In this document: positions 26,823 through 32,766 of the stretch, piece by piece
How positions within the stretch are numbered: the stretch's first letter is position 1
How the letters are laid out: each line of letters opens with the position of its first letter
Assembly: GCA_008931825.1 (NCBI GenBank)
Contig: QXVZ01027701.1
Coordinates: forward strand, 1-32,766
Reading direction: 5' to 3'
DNA: 32,766 bases
Source: Phallusia fumigata
Lineage: Eukaryota; Chordata; Ascidiacea; Phlebobranchia; Ascidiidae
Notes under the pieces: model-generated
Database searches by the model: none
Seen by the model: the letters and a program-made list of their open reading frames with translations, nothing else
What the model was told of the DNA's origin: nothing
Made by a program: the position numbers and the translations under genes

Positions 26823-27165
26823 GCAGGGGTTTTAAACATGCGGCCCGTGGGCCACATGTGGCCCACAACGTCTTTTTGTGTGGCCTGCGAAGCATTTTGA
26901 AAGTACAAGTGATCGTTTCACATAGGGCCGATTAAAGAGCCTCGCCAGTGAGTCAACATGTTACATTTATTCCAAAGTACAAATAGCTAGAAATAGACGC
27001 AAGATTTTGATGGAGAAAGCCCTTACGGATAAGAACCAACTATTGCGACTGTTACGTCACTGAAGTGTCATTGTCCCTTGTAAATAGGTCTTTAAAGATG
27101 GCTGCACAGCTGATTCTTTCACTTTGCTATATTTCTGTTTATCAGCTTGTTTTGGTCTATCTTTG
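26823..27165. mobile_element. hAT-like insertion
   Basis: It begins CAGGGGTTTTAAAC followed by GCGGCCCGTGGGCC, typical of hAT non-autonomous ends. It interrupts sequence that is continuous at 27848 and 29776. GTGGGCCACATGTGGCCCAC (26847-26866) is a perfect palindrome. The right end is not resolved and the target duplication was not confirmed. No transposase. Confidence 0.5.
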
Positions 27166-27189
27166 CTTCAGTTTTACTTATGTAACCAT

Positions 27190-27350
27190 ATGATCACAGA
27201 AACTTTTCTTTTTTGGTGTTTGCAAGCATGCAAAACGTTTTACTCTTTTGGGGCTAGCGGGGTAACCACTGGGGCTATGGGGTAAAATGAAACAGAAGGC
27301 ACAACTTCATGGTCATAACAACCAGCTGTAAAAGTTTCATCCAAATCCAC
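27190..27350. repeat. G-rich repeat type A, copy 2
   Basis: 27250-27282 holds four runs of GGGG with spacers 5, 8 and 4. Confidence 0.65.
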
Positions 27351-27437
27351 AAAACATTTCATGGCAAAACGATATGGACATGCTCGGGGTCGAAAAAAAG
27401 AAAAAGAAAACAAAACAAACAGAGTGAAAACAATGTG

Positions 27438-27455
27438 TTCCCTTCAGGAAGGGTC
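27438..27455. repeat. H5 hairpin copy
   Basis: TTCCCTTCAGGAAGGGT; shorter stem than 29149. Confidence 0.5.
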
Positions 27456-27489
27456 CCCTTCATAATTATATTACAAAATTATACTGCAA

Positions 27490-27520
27490 AAGATAGACAG
27501 TGCGCACCCTGGTTGGCCTT
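27490..27520 (-). repeat. H1 hairpin, minus, diverged
   Basis: AAGATAGACAG and CTGGTTGGCCTT around TGCGCACC. Confidence 0.6.
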
Positions 27521-27594
27521 CAACAACAAATCTTTAATTACTAAATTTATTGTGAAACAAGAATTTTTAGTCGAGTGCACAAATAGACAATTAC

Positions 27595-27683
27595 CTGTTG
27601 AGCAATAAACTAATCGGAGTCAGCAAGAAGGGGCTCCATCCAAATTCTGATTTTTTTCCTTTACTGCAGTATGACAAAAGTTC
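27595..27683 (-). other. E5b exon-like block, minus
   Basis: Acceptor TTTTTGTTTCAG, donor CAACAG|GTAATTG; 89 nt. Confidence 0.5.
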
Positions 27684-27740
27684 CTGAAACAAAAAACACA
27701 ACAGAGACATCTTGTAAATCATGTCACAAAATTATAGTGC

Positions 27741-27773
27741 CCAACTAAAAAGTGTGCACCCTGGTTAGCCTCC
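27741..27773 (-). repeat. H1 hairpin, minus, weak
   Basis: CAACTAAAAAG and CTGGTTAGCC around TGTGCACC. Confidence 0.5.
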
Positions 27774-27840
27774 AAATTTTAAATTGTCTGTAACTAATAG
27801 GTTTAAATAGCTGTTGTGCTTGACTTACAATTTGTAACAC

Positions 27841-27979
27841 CACTAGAGGGAGCAACAAGACAACCACTAGAGCCTAATGCTCACTAAGCGAGTGCCACCC
27901 CCGACTTAAACAACCACCCACTTGACCTCCATTCAACTGGGAAACGTTTCATACTGCATCTGACATAACTTCATTTTCA
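27841..27979. repeat. Right-flank repeat segment
   Basis: ACAACCACTAGAGCCTAATG and following sequence recur at about 29776-29900 (offset near 1930). No gene. Confidence 0.5.
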
Positions 27980-28160
27980 CTTATGTAACCCTCTTTTCAC
28001 AGAAACTTTTTGTTTGTGGTGTTTGCAAGCATGCAAAACGTTTAACTATATTGGGGCTAGCGGGGTAACCATGGGGGCTATGGGGTTAAACTAAAATCCT
28101 GACACATTGCCTTGACCATATATACTAGTTGTGAAAGTTTCGTCCCAACTGCAAAGCAAA
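27980..28160. repeat. G-rich repeat type A, copy 3
   Basis: 28053-28085 holds four runs of at least GGGG, matching 27250-27282. Confidence 0.65.
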
Positions 28161-28190
28161 AAACACAAACAGAAAGTGACCCATAGTTAC

Positions 28191-28278
28191 CTTGTCTAGG
28201 ATCAAACTGCTTGGAGTCGGTCAGAAATGATTTTGTAGTTTTCCACTACTCCCAAAATTCCCTTTTTCCCTGAAGTTC
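28191..28278 (-). other. E5b block, acceptor mutated
   Basis: Donor GACAAG|GTAACTATG intact; the acceptor reads GTTTCATG instead of GTTTCAGG. Paralogue of 25805-25892. Confidence 0.45.
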
Positions 28279-28362
28279 ATGAAACAAAAACAAACCAGAG
28301 ACAAAAAATTGCAAAATCATTTCTAGACACTGCAGATTGCAATATCACAAAATTATACTGCA

Positions 28363-28394
28363 AAAGCTAAACAGTGTGCACCCTGGTTAGCCTT
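28363..28394 (-). repeat. H1 hairpin, minus
   Basis: AAAGCTAAACAG and CTGGTTAGCCTT around TGTGCACC. Confidence 0.75.
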
Positions 28395-28470
28395 AACAAT
28401 GAAGCTTTAAATACTAAATTTATCGTGGCAGAGACATTTTTAGTTGATCATACTTAACAATAGATTTTAC

Positions 28471-28574
28471 CTGTTGAAAAACAAACTGCTTGGGAGTTGA
28501 CGATTCTAGCAATCCTACAACAAGAATGGGCTCCATTAAAATTCTGTGATTTTACAGTGGAAAGACAAAACTTC
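28471..28574 (-). other. E5b exon-like block, minus
   Basis: Acceptor TTTTTGTTTCAG, donor CAACAG|GTAAAATC; 104 nt. Confidence 0.55.
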
Positions 28575-28642
28575 CTGAAACAAAAACGCAACAAAGACAA
28601 AAATGTAAAATTTTGTAAATCATGTCACAAAATTATACTACA

Positions 28643-28675
28643 AAAGCTTAAAAGTGAGCACCCTGAAATTAAGTG
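28643..28675 (-). repeat. H1 hairpin, decayed
   Basis: AAAGCTTAAAAG, GTGAGCACCCTG; the other arm is replaced. Confidence 0.45.
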
Positions 28676-28723
28676 TGTAAATAATAATTTTGAACCGCTT
28701 ACGTGCTCGACAACAGTCAACTA

Positions 28724-28813
28724 TCGTCAAGCATTAATCCTAGCAATCTTCAATCCAGAAATGGTCTCCTCTGAAATTCCGATTTTTCCTCGACAGCGGT
28801 AAGACAACATTTT
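28724..28813 (-). other. E5b block, donor mutated
   Basis: Acceptor TTTGTTTCAG; the donor GT has become AT. Confidence 0.4.
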
Positions 28814-28890
28814 CTGAAACAAACACACAACAGAAACAGAAAATAAATAATCAAATACACATACAAACCATATTACAAACTTATACTGCA

Positions 28891-28928
28891 AAAGCTAAAC
28901 AGTGTGCACCCTGGTTAGGTTAGCCTTT
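28891..28928 (-). repeat. H1 hairpin with 5-nt duplication
   Basis: GGTTA is duplicated in one arm (GGTTAGGTTAGCC). Confidence 0.65.
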
Positions 28929-29020
28929 AACAATGAATCTTTAATTACTAAATTTATCATGAAACAAACATTTTTAGGTGAGTGTACCTAACAATAGATA
29001 ACTAGAAGGGTGGCTTAGCA

Positions 29021-29039
29021 TATGTAGACATTCTACATA
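29021..29039. repeat. Perfect 8-bp hairpin
   Basis: TATGTAGA pairs with TCTACATA across CAT. A diverged copy may lie near 32265-32282. Confidence 0.4.
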
Positions 29040-29091
29040 CACTAATACCCGATATTAAGAGGATATATTCCACACATTATATTACATTGGG

Positions 29092-29092
29092 N
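29092..29092. other. Single undetermined base
   Basis: Precedes an A-rich low-complexity run (29093-29130); possible assembly join. Confidence 0.6.
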
Positions 29093-29148
29093 AAAAAAGA
29101 AAAAAAAAGAAAAAAAACAAAAAAACAAACAGAGTGAAATCAATATGT

Positions 29149-29169
29149 GTCCCCTTTCAGGAAGGGGAC
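29149..29169. repeat. H5 hairpin, best copy
   Basis: GTCCCCTT pairs perfectly with AAGGGGAC across a 5-nt loop. Copies at 25777, 27438 and 30143. Confidence 0.65.
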
Positions 29170-29520
29170 CCATAATAATGAATCACTCAAAATAATGAAA
29201 CATTTCTAATGCCTTGCATTGCCCCAAGCATCAATGTACAAAACTCCTAGATCTGATAGCTTTATAAACATGGCTAGTTTTCTAAAAAAATCACATTTTG
29301 GGCCCTGTGTGGTAATCCATGGGTCAACAGTGGCCAAAATTTACAGTGCACAGCAGATACACATCTATAACATGTGCAAAAAAGCTGTACCAACATTATG
29401 CAAAAACCAAGAGAAAACANTTATGCGTTTTTCTGAATGCATGTCCAGGCTATAGATATAAACAAAGCAATCAGGGCACCACAATGATATGTTTTACAAA
29501 CTGACCAAGTTGCATCAAAT
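29170..29520. other. Stretch without recognised module
   Basis: No exon block, hairpin or gene seen. An n at 29420 suggests another join. Confidence 0.35.
29420..29420. other. Single undetermined base
   Basis: Isolated n; sequence on both sides is unlike the repeat modules. Confidence 0.6.
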
Positions 29521-29770
29521 TTGGACATTGTTTGTTAATATTACACATTGTAGGAGGCTAGAGGGGTAACTGCTGGGGCTTCAGGGTAAAACACAGCAAT
29601 TAATGCACCACCATGGCATGGTAGACAAACTGTCCACATTTCACCTAATTCAAACATTGTTTAGTAATTTGACCCATTTTAGGGGGCCAATGGGGTAACT
29701 GCATGGGCTATTAGGTAAAATGTAGCAATCAATAACCCACAATGGCCCAACCTAAAATATATGAAAACCC
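29521..29770. repeat. G-rich repeat type B, two units
   Basis: ACATTGTTTAGTAATTTGAC at about 29653 and a variant at 29523, period about 130 bp. Confidence 0.6.
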
Positions 29771-29899
29771 ACTAAATGGAGCCACAAGACAACCATTAGA
29801 GCCTAATGCTCACTAAGTGAGTGACAACCCCTGATTTGAACAACCACCCACTGAACCTCCATTCAACTGGGAAACGTTTCATACTCCATCTAACCTAAC

Positions 29900-30100
29900 T
29901 TCATTTTCACTTATGTAACCCTCTATTCACAGAAACTTTTTGTTTGTGGTGTTTGCAAGCATGCAAAACGTTTACAAAATGTTTCACTATATTGGGGCTA
30001 ACCATGGGGGGCTATGGGGTTAAACTAAAATCACCACACAGCGCCATGACCATATCTACCAGCTGTAAGTTTCATCCAAATCCATCAAACATTTCATGCC
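29900..30100. repeat. G-rich repeat type A, copy 4
   Basis: TTTGCAAGCATGCAAA, with a small internal duplication, then shortened G runs. Confidence 0.6.
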
Positions 30101-30142
30101 AAAAAGGAAAAAAAAACAATAAACACAGTGAAAACAATATGC

Positions 30143-30162
30143 GTCTCCTTCAGGAAGGGGAC
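30143..30162. repeat. H5 hairpin copy
   Basis: GTCTCCTT and AAGGGGAC around CAGG, with one wobble. It lies about 10 nt from the donor of the next block. Confidence 0.55.
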
Positions 30163-30172
30163 ACACAATTAC

Positions 30173-30249
30173 TTGTTATGCAGTGGAGTCGGCAATCCTA
30201 CAGCAAGAATGGGCTCAAATTCCAATTTGTTTTTCCATAACAAAAGTTC
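30173..30249 (-). other. E5b exon-like block, minus
   Basis: Acceptor TTTTTGTTTCAG, donor AACAA|GTAATTGTG; 77 nt. Confidence 0.45.
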
Positions 30250-30317
30250 CTGAAACAAAAACACAACAGAGGTGAAAATGTAAAATCCTGTAAATCATGT
30301 CACAAAATTATAGTGCC

Positions 30318-30349
30318 AAGGCTTAAAAGTGTGCACTCTGGTTAGTCTC
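30318..30349 (-). repeat. H1 hairpin, minus, weak
   Basis: AAGGCTTAAAAG and CTGGTTAGTCTCC around TGTGCACT. Confidence 0.5.
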
Positions 30350-30409
30350 CAGAAATTAAATTGTGTGTAACTAATAAACTTAAACCGCCATTGTGTTTGA
30401 CTACACCTT

Positions 30410-30431
30410 GACAGCAGTAAGACAACATTTC
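30410..30431 (-). other. E5b fragment
   Basis: Acceptor TTTTGTTTCAG and the first ~20 nt only, like 26418-26440. Confidence 0.35.
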
Positions 30432-30562
30432 CTGAAACAAAAAAGACAATTGACAAAGACAAAAAAAAGTAAAATCTTGCAAATCATGTCACAAAATTAC
30501 ACTGCAAACAGAAAATACAAAATTAAATACACATACAAACCATATCCCAAAATTATACTGCA

Positions 30563-30594
30563 AAAACTAAACAGTGTGCACCTTGGTTAGCCTT
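30563..30594 (-). repeat. H1 hairpin, minus
   Basis: AAAACTAAACAG and TTGGTTAGCCTT around TGTGCACC. Confidence 0.65.
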
Positions 30595-30812
30595 CACCAA
30601 TGAAGCTTTAAATGTAAATTTTTAAAAAAACGTTTTAGAAACTAGCCAAATCGAATACAATTTAATCCCAATCAAACTCTGGCCTCATTTACACCAATTT
30701 AGAGACAACCCATGACTAGAACCATCACCCACAAAAGTTGGCTAGGCTTCACCAATTAAATTTTGCTTCATACAAGTTTAAATCAGTGATGTGCTTGATT
30801 ATAGTTAATTAC
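30595..30812 (-). other. Intron-like stretch
   Basis: AT-rich; a second, coreless GGCTAGGCTTCACC fragment near 30741. No gene. Confidence 0.35.
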
Positions 30813-30884
30813 CTGAAACGTTAATTCCTGCAATCTTTCAGCGAAAAATGGTCTCCTCTGAAATTCCAATTTTCCCTCAAGTTC
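30813..30884 (-). other. E5a-like block, minus
   Basis: Acceptor TTTATGTTTCAG, donor TTTCAG|GTAATTAAC; 72 nt. GAGGAGACCATTT matches E5a at 10942. Confidence 0.5.
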
Positions 30885-31014
30885 CTGAAACATAAACAAA
30901 CCTGAGACAAAAAGCAGCAAAATCATTTCCAGACACTACCTATTGCAAATAATATCGCAAAATTACACTGCAAAAGCTAAACAGCAAATCCGTAATGCCC
31001 TTGACTATAGATAA

Positions 31015-31091
31015 CGATCGCAGCAACCCTACAGCAAGAATGACCTCTATCTAAACTCTGATTTCCCTCGATAGCTGTAAGACAAATGCTC
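31015..31091 (-). other. E5b block, donor lost
   Basis: Acceptor TTTTTGTTTCAG. A lone H1 arm lies at 30973-30985. Paralogue of 26006-26083. Confidence 0.4.
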
Positions 31092-31159
31092 CTGAAACAA
31101 AAACACAACAGAGACAGAAATTTCTCCAAACACAAATCATGTCAGAAAATTATACTGCA

Positions 31160-31192
31160 AAAGCTAAACAGTGTGCACCCTGGTTAGCCTTT
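31160..31192 (-). repeat. H1 hairpin, minus
   Basis: AAAGCTAAACAG and CTGGTTAGCCTTT around TGTGCACC; ends 66 nt before the acceptor. Confidence 0.8.
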
Positions 31193-31260
31193 ACCAATGA
31201 AGCTTTAAACACTTAATTTATTCTGACAGAAACATTTTTAGTTGAGGGATAGATAATCAC

Positions 31261-31365
31261 CCGTTGAAAAACAAGACACTTGGGGAGTCGACGATCCTAG
31301 CATTCCTACAGCAAGAATGGGCACCATCCAAATTCGGTGATTTTACAGCGGAAAGACAAAACTTC
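31261..31365 (-). other. E5b exon-like block, minus
   Basis: Acceptor TTTTTGTTTCAG, donor AACGG|GTGATTATC; 105 nt. Confidence 0.5.
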
Positions 31366-31432
31366 CTGAAACAAAAACACAACAGAGACAGAAATGTAAA
31401 ATCTTGTAAATTATATCACAAAATTATACCTC

Positions 31433-31466
31433 AAAAGGTAAAAAGCGTGCACCCTGGTTAGCCTCC
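31433..31466 (-). repeat. H1 hairpin, minus, weak
   Basis: AAAAGGTAAAAAG and CTGGTTAGCCTCC around CGTGCACC. Confidence 0.5.
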
Positions 31467-31540
31467 AAAAATTAATTGTTGTGTAACTAATTGTTTTTCA
31501 CATAAGTTTAACCGCTATTCTGCTGACTACAGTTAACTAC

Positions 31541-31622
31541 CTGGAGCATCCTAGCAATCTTTCAACCAGAAATGGTCTCCTCCAAATTCAGATTTCCCTA
31601 GACAGCTTACAGTCAAAAGTTT
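31541..31622 (-). other. E5-type exon-like block, minus
   Basis: Acceptor TTTTGTTTCAG, donor CTCCAG|GTAGTTAAC; 82 nt. Confidence 0.5.
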
Positions 31623-31690
31623 CTGAAACAAAAAAGACAACAGAAACAAAAATGTAAAATTCTGAAAATCAAGTCACAAAATTCTAGTGC

Positions 31691-31721
31691 CAAGGCTTAA
31701 AAGTATGCATCCTGACTAGCC
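31691..31721 (-). repeat. H1 hairpin, decayed
   Basis: AAGGCTTAAAAG, core TATGCATC, then CTGACTAGCC. Confidence 0.45.
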
Positions 31722-31787
31722 GAAAAAATTAAATTGTGTGTAACTAATAAGTTTAAATTGCTAATGTACTTGACTAAAGTCAACTAC

Positions 31788-31850
31788 CTGGAACAATAAC
31801 CGTAGCAATCTTTCAACCAGAAATGGTCTCCTCCAAATTGATATTTCCTA
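31788..31850 (-). other. E5a-like block, minus
   Basis: Acceptor TTTTTTGTTTCAG, donor TTCCAG|GTAGTTGAC; 63 nt. Confidence 0.5.
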
Positions 31851-31944
31851 CTGAAACAAAAAACACAACATAGACAAAATATACAAAATTAAATACACAT
31901 ACAAAGCATATCGTAAAATCACACTAAATTGAAATTATACTGCA

Positions 31945-31977
31945 AAAGCTAAACAGTGTGCACCCTGGTTAGCCTTT
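31945..31977 (-). repeat. H1 hairpin, minus
   Basis: AAAGCTAAACAG and CTGGTTAGCCTTT around TGTGCACC. Confidence 0.8.
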
Positions 31978-32129
31978 ACCAATGAAGCTTTAAATACTAG
32001 GAGTGTACTTAGATGGTGAGAATTAAACCGTTGGAGTCAGTGATCCCAGCAATCAAACAGCAAGAGTCACCTGCAAAATGTACGAGACAAAAATGTCATA
32101 TCATCACTAAACTTGAAAAATTACACTGC

Positions 32130-32162
32130 AAAGGCTAAACAATATACACCCAGTTAGCCTTC
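32130..32162 (-). repeat. H1 hairpin, minus, core lost
   Basis: AAAGGCTAAACA and AGTTAGCCTTC; the core is ATATACACC. Confidence 0.55.
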
Positions 32163-32339
32163 ACCAATAAAGCTTTAAATGTGAAATTTTCAGTAGGCAA
32201 CATTTTTTTAATTAGCCTGCAAATGTACTTGACTATAATTATCTGGAGGGATGACTTACCACATACAGACATTCTATGTACAATGTGGAAACGCATGGAT
32301 TCCCACAAATGCAAAGTTGTGTACATGTGTTTTATTAGA

Positions 32340-32766
32340 TATATTTTAGGCTTTGGGGTTAAGCATGGCAATCAGTGCACCATAATTACCGAAAAATTTG
32401 ACCCATTTATGGTGCTAGTGGAGTAACTGCTGGGGCTATAGGGTCAAACAAAGAAATCAGTACACCACAATAGCATGCTACCCAAACTGCTAAAATGTCA
32501 TCTAATTCAGACATTGTTTAGTAACTTGACCTGTTTTTAGGAGGGTTATAGGGTTACACAAAGAAATCAATCTCCCACAAATGTTACACAAACTGTCCAA
32601 ATTTTACCTCATTCAGACATTGTTTAGTAATTTGACCCATTTTGGGAGCTAGTGAGGTAACCTCTGGGGCTTTGGGGCGAAATGCAGAAAATGTCATGGC
32701 ACAATGACCCAACCTAAAATCTAATACAATTTCATTCCCATCGGAGATTGTGTAAAAGGTTAACCA
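32340..32766. repeat. G-rich repeat type B, three units to window end
   Basis: ACATTGTTTAGTAA motifs at about 32511 and 32620 and a variant near 32390, period about 110-120 bp. No gene. Confidence 0.6.

Larger units (their letters stand above)
25187..32766 (-). repeat. Minus-strand exon-like array with G-rich spacers
   Basis: Splice signals are the reverse complement of the left flank (CTGAAACAAAAAC = acceptor, TTAC/CTGTTG = donor). Most blocks are E5b type (63-105 nt), each followed upstream by an intron with H1. Blocks alternate with two kinds of G-rich repeat. No coding gene recognised. Confidence 0.7.

Noticed and set aside
26823..27165. Transposase fragment within the hAT-like insertion
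   Set aside because: No frame long enough or with recognisable motifs; only end-like sequence supports the call.
1589..32162. H1-H3 as miRNA precursors
   Set aside because: Stems of 10-15 bp with almost no loop are too short for standard Drosha/Dicer substrates (about 60-70 nt).
1..32766. tRNA or pol III SINE genes
   Set aside because: I saw no convincing B box with matching A box or cloverleaf on either strand.

Overview
This window looks like non-coding or pseudogenised DNA from a draft metazoan assembly. Supporting signs are AT-rich sequence, GT..AG intron signals with polypyrimidine tracts, hAT-type MITE ends, minisatellites and single-n joins. I cannot name the species; an invertebrate is only a guess. 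I recognise no intact protein-coding gene, tRNA, rRNA, CRISPR array or prokaryotic feature. Nearly all ORFs here are short and lie across exon/intron borders or inside repeats.

Layout. (1) Positions 1-18682 are a plus-strand tandem array of exon-like blocks with recognisable splice signals. I name the classes E0, E1 (after GTTTTTGTTTCAG, ending ATCCAG|GTATTT), E2 (after TTTTGTTGCAG, starting ATGTCTGT, ending AAAT|GTAAG), E3 (after TTTTTGTAG), E4 (after TTTTTTTCAG, ending CAGCAG|GTGAGT) and E5a/E5b. The usual order is E4 - H1 - E1 - H2 - E2 - E3 - H3 - E4. A CCAAT/CRE-rich, promoter-like segment lies at about 6.56-6.77 kb. (2) Positions 18684-25065 form a large imperfect palindrome of minisatellites: a 30-bp unit, then a ~21.5-bp unit, a turning point near 20866, then the ~21.5-bp and 30-bp units again in reverse orientation. 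(3) Positions about 25187-32766 are a related exon array on the minus strand, mostly E5b blocks with H1 hairpins, interleaved with G-rich repeats.

The most interesting signal is a set of short near-palindromic hairpins in the introns. Three families (H1, H2, H3) have unrelated stem sequences but the same plan: a 10-14 bp arm, one purine-purine mismatch, and a GTGCAC core. Each family belongs to one intron class and lies upstream of that intron's 3' splice site (about 55-90 nt for most H1 copies). A fourth GTGCAC-loop hairpin (H4) lies downstream of the promoter-like segment. H1 also occurs throughout the minus-strand array in the matching intron position. Splice sites survive in most copies while reading frames are broken by stops and by indels not divisible by three. 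The array may therefore be a spliced non-coding transcript, or a decayed multi-exon family, carrying intron-specific structured elements. The function is unknown.
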